Shown here piece after piece: positions 1 to 10,528 of a DNA stretch of 64,000 nt. A model generated the notes under the pieces. That model saw only the letters and a list, made by a program, of their open reading frames with translations. It ran no database searches and was not told the origin of the DNA. Source of the DNA: Auanema rhodensis (taxonomy: Eukaryota > Nematoda > Chromadorea > Rhabditida > Rhabditidae); the NCBI GenBank assembly GCA_964057225.1, contig OZ059897.1, positions 19,902,001-19,966,000 of the forward strand. Reading direction: 5' to 3'. The translations under genes and the position numbers were made by a program. The first letter of the stretch is position 1; every line of letters starts with the position of its first letter.

Positions 1-9
1 ACGATGGAC

Positions 10-26
10 AATGTTATTCAACGAAA
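10..26 (-). promoter_or_regulatory. CENP-B-box-like half site (weak)
   Basis: Read on the minus strand, this 17-base site begins TTTCGTTG, which matches the first eight positions of the mammalian CENP-B box (YTTCGTTGGAARCGGGA). The second half fails: the CGGG needed for the core is absent. About 81 of 182 copies have T instead of C at plus-strand position 19, which also changes the eighth box position. CENP-B-like motifs are often reported in satellites of unrelated animals and may be chance. I would not claim binding. Confidence 0.2.
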
Positions 27-54
27 AAATTGATTCTTCAGGGTGAAAATCGAG

Positions 55-76
55 GATATAAGTGTAAACTTATATC
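55..76. repeat. 9-bp hairpin with 4-base loop, altered in type B
   Basis: In type A copies GATATAAGT (55-63) pairs perfectly with ACTTATATC (68-76) around the loop GTAA. In type B, A66 to G changes the loop to GTGA and T75 to A cuts the perfect stem to 7 bp. Thus two of the three sites that define the A/B haplotypes fall in this hairpin. It partly overlaps a second short dyad, ATATCA-GT-TGATAT, which is also disrupted in B. Confidence 0.8.
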
Positions 77-86
77 AGTTGATATC

Positions 87-153
87 TCGGTGCATTTTTA
101 AGCTAGCGCAAATCTGATAACACAGATCGACGCAGCTTAAAAATCCGCATCGA
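87..153. repeat. Extended imperfect dyad, present in every monomer
   Basis: Nested inverted repeats shown in copy 1. The perfect 11-bp arms ATTTTTAAGCT (94-104) and AGCTTAAAAAT (134-144) enclose GCG/CGC (106-108 with 131-133) and ATCTG/CAGAT (112-116 with 123-127) around a 6-base loop (117-122). Outside the arms, TGC 91-93 can pair with GCA 147-149 past a 2-base bulge, and TCG 87-89 with CGA 151-153. That gives about 25 Watson-Crick pairs in 67 bases. It could extrude as a cruciform, fold in a transcript or bind a dimeric protein; the sequence does not say which. Haplotype B (A92) loses one outer pair, and the eleven deletion copies lose part of the main arm. Confidence 0.85.
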
Positions 154-227
154 ATGCACTATACTACATTGAGAAACGCTTAATACAAAAATTAGTTATG
201 ATCGTTTGAAAAATGATGCATTAGTGT

Positions 228-255
228 ATGTTGAGTTTCCATGTACACTCAACAT
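228..255. repeat. 9-bp hairpin with 10-base loop, present in every monomer
   Basis: In copy 1, ATGTTGAGT (228-236) and ACTCAACAT (247-255) are perfect reverse complements around a 10-base loop. It sits in the least variable part of the monomer. The only stem change I saw is G233 to T in the monomers at 3860 and 4562, which are copies of each other within a 2-mer repeat. Function is unknown; a protein-binding dyad or an RNA hairpin are both possible. Confidence 0.85.
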
Positions 256-262
256 TGCTTCC

Positions 263-341
263 AAAAACATTTTGACAAAAATTTTTTCGAAAAATTTCAA
301 AATAATTTAGCAAAAAGTAGATGTTTTTAGATTCCTTTTTT
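263..341. other. Phased A/T tracts, predicted curved DNA
   Basis: In copy 1, tracts of 4-6 A or T lie at 263-267, 277-281 with 282-287, 290-294, 299-302, 312-316, 324-328 and 336-341. Centre spacing is about 8-14 bp, roughly one helical turn, the arrangement that produces intrinsic curvature. Every monomer repeats it, so a bend would recur every 351 bp, about the length of two nucleosomes with linkers. The curvature and any nucleosome-positioning role are inference. Confidence 0.5.
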
Positions 342-351
342 CAAGGCAAAG

Positions 352-700
352 ACGATGGACAATGTTATTCAACGAAAAAATTAATTCTTCAGGGTGAAAA
401 TCGAGGATATAAGTGTGAACTTATAACAGTTGATATCTCGGTACATTTTTAAGCTAGCGCAAATCTGATAACACAGATCGACGCATTAAAAATCCGCATC
501 GAATGCACTATACTACATTGAGAAACGCTTAATACAAAAATTAGTTATGATCGTTTGAAAAATGATGCATTAGTGTATGTTGAGTTTCCATGTACACTCA
601 ACATTGCTTCCAAAAACATTTTGACAAAAATTTTTTCGAAAAATTTCAAAATAATTTAGCAAAAAGTAGATGTTTTTAGATTCCTTTTTTCAAGGCAAAG
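352..700 (+). repeat. 349-bp monomer with a GC deletion at 135-136 (first of eleven)
   Basis: This copy lacks two bases, so CGCAGCTTAA reads CGCATTAA. The same lesion occurs in monomers starting at 352, 11582, 12633, 20002, 23159, 23859, 27016, 29822, 30522, 33679 and 38942. These are the only length variants in the window, and all eleven are haplotype B (G66, A75, A92). The deletion removes part of the right arm of the large dyad, shortening the perfect pairing from 11 bp to 8 bp. One origin on a B monomer followed by spread through unequal exchange is the simplest explanation. Monomers 12633, 23859 and 30522 carry T19, so the deletion has recombined relative to that site. Confidence 0.95.
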
Positions 701-1402
701 ACGATGGACAATGTTATTCAACGAAAAAAATGATTCTTCAGGGTGAAAATCGAGGATATAAGTGTAAACTTATATCAGTTGATATCTCGGTGCATTTTTA
801 AGCTAGCGCAAATCTGATAACACAGATCGACGCAGCTTAAAAATCCGCATCGAATGCACTATACTACATTGAGAAACGCTTAATACAAAAATTAGTTATG
901 ATCGTTTGAAAAATGATGCATTAGTGTATGTTGAGTTTCCATGTACACTCAACATTGCTTCCAAAAACATTTTGACAAAAATTTTTTCGAAAAATTTCAA
1001 AATAATTTAGCAAAAAGTAGATGTTTTTAGATTGCTTTTTTCAAGGCAAAGACGATGGACAATGTTATTCAACGAAAAAATTAATTCTTCAGGGTGAAAA
1101 TCGAGGATATAAGTGTGAACTTATAACAGTTGATATCTCGGTACATTTTTAAGCTAGCGCAAATCTGATAACACAGATCGACGCAGCTTAAAAATCCGCA
1201 TCGAATGCACTATACTACATTGAGAAACGCTTAATACAAAAATTAGTTATGATCGTTTGAAAAATGATGCATTAGTGTATGTTGAGTTTCCATGTACACT
1301 CAACATTGCTTCCAAAAACATTTTGACAAAAATTTTTTCGAAAAATTTCAAAATAATTTAGCAAAAAGTAGATGTTTTTAGATTCCTTTTTTCAAGGCAA
1401 AG
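352..1402 (+). repeat. 3-monomer block (1,051 bp) related to the block at 11,582
   Basis: The order is a C19 type B deletion copy, a type A copy with G at 32, then a C19 type B copy. The same order occurs at 11582-12632, exactly 32 monomers away (11,230 bp, including one 349-bp copy). The two blocks probably share an ancestor, separated by later amplification. Confidence 0.6.
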
Positions 1403-4210
1403 ACGATGGACAATGTTATTTAACGAAAAAATTAATTCTTCAGGGTGAAAATCGAGGATATAAGTGTAAACTTATATCAGTTGATATCTCGGTGCATTTT
1501 TAAGCTAGCGCAAATCTGATAACACAGATCGACGCAGCTTAAAAATCCGCATCGAATGCACTTTACTACATTGAGAAACGCTTAATACAAAAATTAGTTA
1601 TGATCGTTTGAAAAATGATGCATTAGTGTATGTTGAGTTTCCATGTACACTCAACATTGCTTCCAAAAACATTTTGACAAAAATTTTTTCGAAAAATTTC
1701 AAAATAATTTAGCAAAAAGTAGAAGTTTTTAGATTCCTTTTTTCAAGGCAAAGACGATGGACGATGTTATTCAACGAAAAAATTAATTCTTCAGGGTGAA
1801 AATCGAGGATATAAGTGTAAACTTATATCAGTTGATATCTCGGTGCATTTTTAAGCTAGCGCAAATCTGATAACACAGATCGACGCAGCTTAAAAATCCG
1901 CATCGAATGCACTATACTACATTGAGAAACGCTTAGTACAAAAATTAGTTATGATCGTTTGAAAAATGATGCATTAGTGTATGTTGAGTTTCCATGTACA
2001 CTCAACATTGCTTCCAAAAACATTTTGACAAAAATTTTTTCGAAAAATTTCAAAATAATTTAGCAAAAAGTAGACGTTTTTAGATTCCTTTTTTCAAGGC
2101 AAAGACGATGGACAATGTTATTCAACGAAAAAATTAATTCTTCAGGGTGAAAATCGAGGATATAAGTGTGAACTTATAACAGTTGATATCTCGGTACATT
2201 TTTAAGCTAGCGCAAATCTGATAACACAGATCGACGCAGCTTAAAAATCCGCATCGAATGCACTATACTACATTGAGAAACGCTTAATACAAAAATTAGT
2301 TATGATCGTTTGAAAAATGATGCATTAGTGTATGTTGAGTTTCCATGTACACTCAACATTGCTTCCAAAAACATTTTGACAAAAATTTTTTCGAAAAATT
2401 TCAAAATAATTTAGCAAAAAGTAGATGTTTTTAGATTCCTTTTTTCAAGGCAAAGACGATGGACAATGTTATTTAACGAAAAAATTAATTCTTCAGGGTG
2501 AAAATCGAGGATATAAGTGTAAACTTATATCAGTTGATATCTCGGTGCATTTTTAAGCTAGCGCAAATCTGATAACACAGATCGACGCAGCTTAAAAATC
2601 CGCATCGAATGCACTATACTACATTGAGAAACGCTTAATACAAAAATTAGTTATGATCGTTTGAAAAATGATGCATTAGTGTATGTTGAGTTTCCATGTA
2701 CACTCAACATTGCTTCCAAAAACATTTTGACAAAAATTTTTTCGAAAAATTTCAGAATAATTTAGCAAAAAGTAGATGTTTTTAGATTCCTTTTTTCAAG
2801 GCAAAGACGATGGACAATGTTATTCAACGAAAAAATTAATTCTTCAGGGTGAAAATCGAGGATATAAGTGTGAACTTATAACAGTTGATATCTCGGTACA
2901 TTTTTAAGCTAGCGCAAATCTGATAACACAGATCGACGCAGCTTAAAAATCCGCATCGAATGCACTATACTACATTGAGAAACGCTTAATACAAAAATTA
3001 GTTATGATCGTTTGAAAAATGATGCATTAGTGTATGTTGAGTTTCCATGTACACTCAACATTGCTTCCAAAAACATTTTGACAAAAATTTTTTCGAAAAA
3101 TTTCAAAATAATTTAGCAAAAAGTAGATGTTTTTAGATTCCTTTTTTCAAGGCAAAGACGATGGACAATGTTATTTAACGAAAAAATTAATTCTTCAGGG
3201 TGAAAATCGAGGATATAAGTGTAAACTTATATCAGTTGATATCTCGGTGCATTTTTAAGCTAGCGCAAATCTGATAACACAGATCGACGCAGCTTAAAAA
3301 TCCGCATCGAATGCACTTTACTACATTGAGAAACGCTTAATACAAAAATTAGTTATGATCGTTTGAAAAATGATGCATTAGTGTATGTTGAGTTTCCATG
3401 TACACTCAACATTGCTTCCAAAAACATTTTGACAAAAATTTTTTCGAAAAATTTCAAAATAATTTAGCAAAAAGTAGAAGTTTTTAGATTCCTTTTTTCA
3501 AGGCAAAGACGATGGACGATGTTATTCAACGAAAAAATTAATTCTTCAGGGTGAAAATCGAGGATATAAGTGTAAACTTATATCAGTTGATATCTCGGTG
3601 CATTTTTAAGCTAGCGCAAATCTGATAACACAGATCGACGCAGCTTAAAAATCCGCATCGAATGCACTATACTACATTGAGAAACGCTTAGTACAAAAAT
3701 TAGTTATGATCGTTTGAAAAATGATGCATTAGTGTATGTTGAGTTTCCATGTACACTCAACATTGCTTCCAAAAACATTTTGACAAAAATTTTTTCGAAA
3801 AATTTCAAAATAATTTAGCAAAAAGTAGATGTTTTTAGATTCCTTTTTTCAAGGCAAAGACGATGGACAATGTTATTCAACGAAAAAATTAATTCTTCAG
3901 GGTGAAAATCGAGGATATAAGTGTGAACTTATAACAGTTGATATCTCGGTACATTTTTAAGCTAGCGCAAATCTGATAACACAGATCGACGCAGCTTAAA
4001 AATCCGCATCGAATGCACTATACTACATTGAGAAACGCTTAATACAAAAATTAGTTATGATCGTTTGAAAAATGATGCATTAGTGTATGTTTAGTTTCCA
4101 TGTACACTCAACATTGCTTCCAAAAACATTTTGACAAAAATTTTTTCGAAAAATTTCGAAATAATTTAGCAAAAAGTAGATGTTTTTAGATTCCTTTTTT
4201 CAAGGCAAAG
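1403..4210 (+). repeat. 5-monomer higher-order repeat (1,755 bp), one full and one partial copy
   Basis: Private variants recur at exactly 1,755 bp (5 x 351). The monomers at 1403 and 3158 share T at 161 (CACTTTAC) and A at 322 (AGAAG). Those at 1754 and 3509 share G at 10 (GACGATG) and G at 183 (CTTAGTAC). The second copy covers 3158 to about 3.9 kb and then passes into a different 2-mer repeat whose first monomer is 3860-4210. Confidence 0.85.
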
Positions 4211-5263
4211 ACGATGGACAATGTTATTCAACGAAAAAATTAATTCTTCAGGGTGAAAATCGAGGATATAAGTGTGAACTTATAACAGTTGATATCTCGG
4301 TACATTTTTAAGCTAGCGCAAATCTAATAACACAGATCGACGCAGCTTAAAAATCCGCATCGAATGCACTATACTACATTGAAAAACGCTTAATACAAAA
4401 ATTAGTTATGATCGTTTGAAAAATGATGCATTAGTGTATGTTGAGTTTCCATGTACACTCAACATTGCTTCCAAAAACATTTTGACAAAAATTTTTTCGA
4501 AAAATTTCAAAATAATTTAGCAAAAAGTAGATGTTTTTAGATTCCTTTTTTCAAGGCAAAGACGATGGACAATGTTATTCAACGAAAAAATTAATTCTTC
4601 AGGGTGAAAATCGAGGATATAAGTGTGAACTTATAACAGTTGATATCTCGGTACATTTTTAAGCTAGCGCAAATCTGATAACACAGATCGACGCAGCTTA
4701 AAAATCCGCATCGAATGCACTATACTACATTGAGAAACGCTTAATACAAAAATTAGTTATGATCGTTTGAAAAATGATGCATTAGTGTATGTTTAGTTTC
4801 CATGTACACTCAACATTGCTTCCAAAAACATTTTGACAAAAATTTTTTCGAAAAATTTCGAAATAATTTAGCAAAAAGTAGATGTTTTTAGATTTCTTTT
4901 TTCAAGGCAAAGACGATGGACAATGTTATTCAACGAAAAAATTAATTCTTCAGGGTGAAAATCGAGGATATAAGTGTGAACTTATAACAGTTGATATCTC
5001 GGTACATTTTTAAGCTAGCGCAAATCTAATAACACAGATCGACGCAGCTTAAAAATCCGCATCGAATGCACTATACTACATTGAAAAACGCTTAATACAA
5101 AAATTAGTTATGATCGTTTGAAAAATGATGCATTAGTGTATGTTGAGTTTCCATGTACACTCAACATTGCTTCCAAAAACATTTTGACAAAAATTTTTTC
5201 GAAAAATTTCAAAATAATTTAGCAAAAAGTAGATGTTTTTAGATTCCTTTTTTCAAGGCAAAG
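3860..5263 (+). repeat. 2-monomer higher-order repeat, two copies of 702 bp
   Basis: The monomers at 3860 and 4562 share T233 (GTTTAG) and G299 (TTCGAAAT). Those at 4211 and 4913 share A116 (AATCTAATAA) and A173 (TTGAAAAAC). All four are type B with C19, the longest run of consecutive B copies in the window. The one difference I noticed is T for C at 334 in the copy at 4562. Confidence 0.9.
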
Positions 5264-8200
5264 ACGATGGACAATGTTATTTAACGAAAAAATTAATTCT
5301 TCAGGGTGAAAATCGAGGATATAAGTGTAAACTTATATCAGTTGATATCTCGGTGCATTTTTAAGCTAGCGCAAATCTGATAACACAGATCGACGCAGCT
5401 TAAAAATCCGCATCGAATGCACTATACTACATTGAGAAACGCTCAATACAAAAATAAGTTATGATCGTTTGAAAAATGATGCATTAGTGTATGTTGAGTT
5501 TCCATGTACACTCAACATTGCTTCCAAAAACATTTTGACAAAAATTTTTTCGAAAAATTTCAAAATAATTTAGCAAAAAGTAGATGTTTTTAGATTCCTT
5601 TTTTCAAGGCAAAGACGATGGACAATGTTATTTAACGAAAAAATTAATTCTTCAGGGTGAAAATCGAGGATATAAGTGTAAACTTATATCAGTTGATATC
5701 TCGGTGCATTTTTAAGCTAGCGCAAATCTGATAACACAGATCGACGCAGCTTAAAAATCCGCATCGAATGCACTATACTACATTGAGAAACGCTTAATAC
5801 AAAAATTAGTTATGATCGTTTGAAAAATGATGCATTAGTGTATGTTGAGTTTCCATGTACACTCAACATTGCTTCCAAAAACATTTTGACAAAAATTTTT
5901 TCGAAAAATTTCAAAATAATTTAGCAAAAAGTAGATGTTTTTAAATTCCTTTTTTCAAGGCAAAGACGATGGACAATGTTATTCAACGAAAAAATTAATT
6001 CTTCAGGGTGAAAATCGAGGATATAAGTGTGAACTTATAACAGTTGATATCTCGGTACATTTTTAAGCTAGCGCAAATCTGATAACACAGATCGACGCAG
6101 CTTAAAAATCCGCATCGAATGCACTATACTATATTGAGAAACGCTTAATACAAAAATTAGTTATGATCGTTTGAAAAATGATGCATTAGTGTATGTTGAG
6201 TTTCCATGTACACTCAACATTGCTTCCAAAAACATTTTGACAAAAATTTTTTCGAAAAATTTCAAAATAATTTAGCAAAAAGTAGATGTTTTTAGATTCC
6301 TTTTTTCAAGGCAAAGACGATGGACAATGTTATTCAACGAAAAAATTAATTCTTCAGGGTGAAAATCGAGGATATAAGTGTGAACTTATATCAGTTGATA
6401 TCTCGGTACATTTTTAAGCTAGCGCAAATCTGATAACACAGATCGACGCAGCTTAAAAATCCGCATCGAATGCACTATACTACATTGAGAAACGCTTAAT
6501 ACAAAAATTAGTTATGATCGTTTGAAAAATGATGCATTAGTGTATGTTGAGTTTCCATGTACACTCAACATTGCTTCCAAAAACATTTTGACAAAAATTT
6601 TTTCGAAAAATTTCAAAATAATTTAGCAAAAAGTAGATGTTTTTAGATTCCTTTTTTCAAGGCAAAGACGATGGACAATGTTATTCAACGAAAAAATTAA
6701 TTCTTCAGGGTGAAAATCGAGGATATAAGTGTGAACTTATAACAGTTGATATCTCGGTACATTTTTAAGCTAGCGCAAATCTGATAACACAGATCGACGC
6801 AGCTTAAAAATCCGCATCGAATGCACTATACTACATTGAGAAACGCTTAATACAAAAATTAGTTATGATCGTTTGAAAAATGATGCATTAGTGTATGTTG
6901 AGTTTCCATGTACACTCAACATTGCTTCCAAAAACATTTTGACAAAAATTTTTTCGAAAAATTTCAAAATAATTTAGCAAAAAGTAGATGTTTTTAGATT
7001 CCTTTTTTCAAGGCAAAGACGATGGACAATGTTATTTAACGAAAAAATTAATTCTTCAGGGTGAAAATCGAGGATATAAGTGTAAACTTATATCAGTTGA
7101 TATCTCGGTGCATTTTTAAGCTAGCGCAAATCTGATAACACAGATCGACGCAGCTTAAAAATCCGCATCGAATGCACTTTACTACATTGAGAAACGCTCA
7201 ATACAAAAATTAGTTATGATCGTTTGAAAAATGATGCATTAGTGTATGTTGAGTTTCCATGTACACTCAACATTGCTTCCAAAAACATTTTGACAAAAAT
7301 TTTTTCAAAAAATTTCAAAATAATTTAGCAAAAAGTAGATGTTTTTAGATTCCTTTTTTCAAGGCAAAGACGATGGACAATGTTATTTAACGAAAAAATT
7401 AATTCTTCAGGGTGAAAATCGAGGATATAAGTGTAAACTTATATCAGTTGATATCTCGGTGCATTTTTAAGCTAGCGCAAATCTGATAACACAGATCGAC
7501 GCAGCTTAAAAATCCGCATCGAATGCACTATACTACATTGAGAAACGCTTAATACAAAAATTAGTTATGATCGTTTGAAAAATGATGCATTAGTGTATGT
7601 TGAGTTTCCATGTACACTCAACATTGCTTCCAAAAACATTTTGACAAAAATTTTTTCGAAAAATTTCAAAATAATTTAGCAAAAAGTAGATGTTTTTAAA
7701 TTCCTTTTTTCAAGGCAAAGACGATGGACAATGTTATTCAACGAAAAAATTAATTCTTCAGGGTGAAAATCGAGGATATAAGTGTGAACTTATAACAGTT
7801 GATATCTCGGTACATTTTTAAGCTAGCGCAAATCTGATAACACAGATCGACGCAGCTTAAAAATCCGCATCGAATGCACTATACTACATTGAGAAACGCT
7901 TAATACAAAAATTAGTTATGATCGTTTGAAAAATGATGCATTAGTGTATGTTGAGTTTCCATGTACACTCAACATTGCTTCCAAAAACATTTTGACAAAA
8001 ATTTTTTCGAAAAATTTCAAAATAATTTAGCCAAAAGTAGATGTTTTTAGATTCCTTTTTTCAAGGCAAAGACGATGGACAATGTTATTCAACGAAAAAA
8101 TTAATTCTTCAGGGTGAAAATCGAGGATATAAGTGTAAACTTATATCAGTTGATATCTCGGTGCATTTTTAAGCTAGCGCAAATCTGATAACACAGATCG

Positions 8201-9124
8201 ACGCAGCTTAAAAATCCGCATCGAATGCACTTTACTACATTGAGAAACGCTCAATACAAAAATTAGTTATGATCGTTTGAAAAATGATGCATTAGTGTAT
8301 GTTGAGTTTCCATGTACACTCAACATTGCTTCCAAAAACATTTTGACAAAAATTTTTTCAAAAAATTTCAAAATAATTTAGCAAAAAGTAGATGTTTTTA
8401 GATTCCTTTTTTCAAGGCAAAGACGATGGACAATGTTATTTAACGAAAAAATTAATTCTTCAGGGTGAAAATCGAGGATATAAGTGTAAACTTATATCAG
8501 TTGATATCTCGGTGCATTTTTAAGCTAGCGCAAATCTGATAACACAGATCGACGCAGCTTAAAAATCCGCATCGAATGCACTATACTACATTGAGAAACG
8601 CTTAATACAAAAATTAGTTATGATCGTTTGAAAAATGATGCATTAGTGTATGTTGAGTTTCCATGTACACTCAACATTGCTTCCAAAAACATTTTGACAA
8701 AAATTTTTTCGAAAAATTTCAAAATAATTTAGCAAAAAGTAGATGTTTTTAAATTCCTTTTTTCAAGGCAAAGACGATGGACAATGTTATTCAACGAAAA
8801 AATTAATTCTTCAGGGTGAAAATCGAGGATATAAGTGTGAACTTATAACAGTTGATATCTCGGTACATTTTTAAGCTAGCGCAAATCTGATAACACAGAT
8901 CGACGCAGCTTAAAAATCCGCATCGAATGCACTATACTACATTGAGAAACGCTTAATACAAAAATTAGTTATGATCGTTTGAAAAATGATGCATTAGTGT
9001 ATGTTGAGTTTCCATGTACACTCAACATTGCTTCCAAAAACATTTTGACAAAAATTTTTTCGAAAAATTTCAAAATAATTTAGCAAAAAGTAGATGTTTT
9101 TAGATTCCTTTTTTCAAGGCAAAG
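5264..9124 (+). repeat. 3-monomer higher-order repeat (1,053 bp), two clear copies and an earlier related block
   Basis: The clear pair is 7019-8071 and 8072-9124. First monomers share T161, C181 (GCTCAAT) and A289 (TTTTTTCAAAAA), second monomers share A330 (TTTAAATTCC), and third monomers are type B. The block 5264-6316 has the same order (C181; A330; type B) but lacks T161 and A289. Two other B-like monomers (6317-7018) lie between. Confidence 0.85.
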
Positions 9125-10528
9125 ACGATGGACAATGTTATTTAACGAAAAAATTAATTCTTCAGGGTGAAAATCGAGGATATAAGTGTAAACTTATATC
9201 AGTTGATATCTCGGTGCATTTTTAAGCTAGCGCAAATCTGATAACACAGATCGACGCAGCTTAAAAATCCGCATCGAATGCACTGTACTACATGGAAGAA
9301 CGCTTAATACAAAAATTAGTTATGATCGTTTGAAAAATGATGCATTAGTGTATGTTGAGTTTCCATGTACACTCAACATTGCTTCCAAAAACATTTTGAG
9401 AAAAATTTTTTCGAAAAATTTCAAAATAATTTAGCAAAAAGTAGATGTTTTTAGATTCCTTTTTTCAAGGCAAAGACGATGGACAATGTTATTTAACGAA
9501 AAAATTAATTCTTCAGGGTGAAAATCGAGGATATAAGTGTAAACTTATATCAGTTGATATCTCGGTGCATTTTTAAGCTAGCGCAAATCTGATAACACAG
9601 ATCGACGCAGCTTAAAAATCCGCATCGAATGCACTATACTACATTGAGAAACGCTTAATATAAAAATTAGTTATGATCGTTTGAAAAATGATGCATTAGT
9701 GTATGTTGAGTTTCCATGTACACTCAACATTGCTTCCAAAAACATTTTGACAAAACTTTTTTCGAAAAATTTCAAAATAATTTAGCAAAAAGTAGATGTT
9801 TTTAGATTCCTTTTTTCAAGGCAAAGACGATGGACAATGTTATTCAACGAAAAAATTAATTCTTCAGGGTGAAAATCGAGGATATAAGTGTGAACTTATA
9901 ACAGTTGATATCTCGGTACATTTTTAAGCTAGCGCAAATCTGATAACACAGATCGACGCAGCTTAAAAATCCGCATCGAATGCACTATACTACATTGAGA
10001 AACGCTTAATACAAAAATTAGTTATGATCGTTTGAAAAATGATGCATTAGTGTATGTTGAGTTTCCATGTACACTCAACATTGCTTCCAAAAACATTTTG
10101 ACAAAAATTTTTTCGAAAAATTTCAAAATAATTTAGCAAAAAGTAGATGTTTTTAGATTCCTTTTTTCAAGGCAAAGACGATGGACAATGTTATTTAACG
10201 AAAAAATTAATTCTTCAGGGTGAAAATCGAGGATATAAGTGTAAACTTATATCAGTTGATATCTCGGTGCATTTTTAAGCTAGCGCAAATCTGATAACAC
10301 AGATCGACGCAGCTTAAAAATCCGCATCGAATGCACTGTACTACATGGAAGAACGCTTAATACAAAAATTAGTTATGATCGTTTGAAAAATGATGCATTA
10401 GTGTATGTTGAGTTTCCATGTACACTCAACATTGCTTTCAAAAACATTTTGACAAAAATTTTTTCGAAAAATTTCAAAATAATTTAGCAAAAAGTAGATG
10501 TTTTTAGATTCCTTTTTTCAAGGCAAAG
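9125..10528 (+). repeat. 3-monomer spacing marked by the GTACTACATGGAAG variant
   Basis: The monomers at 9125 and 10178, 1,053 bp apart, both carry G161 and the three-base cluster G170, A173, G174 that turns ACATTGAGAA into ACATGGAAGA. This variant is otherwise rare in the left half. Monomer 9125 also has G276 and monomer 10178 has T261, so the copies have begun to diverge. The next copy with G161 plus the cluster is at 49119. Confidence 0.75.

Larger units (their letters stand above)
1..351 (+). repeat. Reference monomer (copy 1), type A
   Basis: This copy defines the coordinate system used here for monomer positions. It has 57 G and 53 C (31.3% G+C) and 12 CpG. It is haplotype A (A66, T75, G92), has C at 19, and carries G at 32 where most copies have A. 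Landmarks are the CENP-B-like half-box (10-26), hairpin 55-76, extended dyad 87-153, hairpin 228-255 and A/T-tract region 263-341. Stops close every forward frame (for example 31, 44, 99) and every reverse frame (for example 14, 18, 70). The longest stop-free run is about 45 codons. I found no AATAAA polyadenylation signal and no tRNA-like B box. The monomer appears non-coding; transcription as satellite RNA cannot be judged from sequence. Confidence 0.95.

Noticed and set aside
57-62. TATAAG as a TATA box, and TATAAAAA created by the C186 to T change near 9660.
   Set aside because: Expected by chance in 69% A+T sequence. There is no supporting initiator, downstream gene or polyadenylation signal.
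112-128. CTGATAA within the dyad, with GAAA motifs nearby, as a hammerhead ribozyme, since several animal satellites encode one.
   Set aside because: The conserved core needs CTGANGA. Here the key G is A in every copy, and no CTGANGA occurs on the other strand. The pairing also does not form a three-helix junction.
107-308. Open reading frame of about 67 codons in monomers with TTGGG or CATGGAAG.
   Set aside because: It arises only because the stop at 170 is lost. There is no sign of codon structure, and most copies keep the stop. All other frames are closed in each monomer.
1-351. Assignment to a named satellite family of similar size, such as the roughly 350-360-bp satellites of tenebrionid beetles.
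   Set aside because: The length and A+T content are similar, but I cannot match the sequence from memory. A database search of one monomer would settle it.
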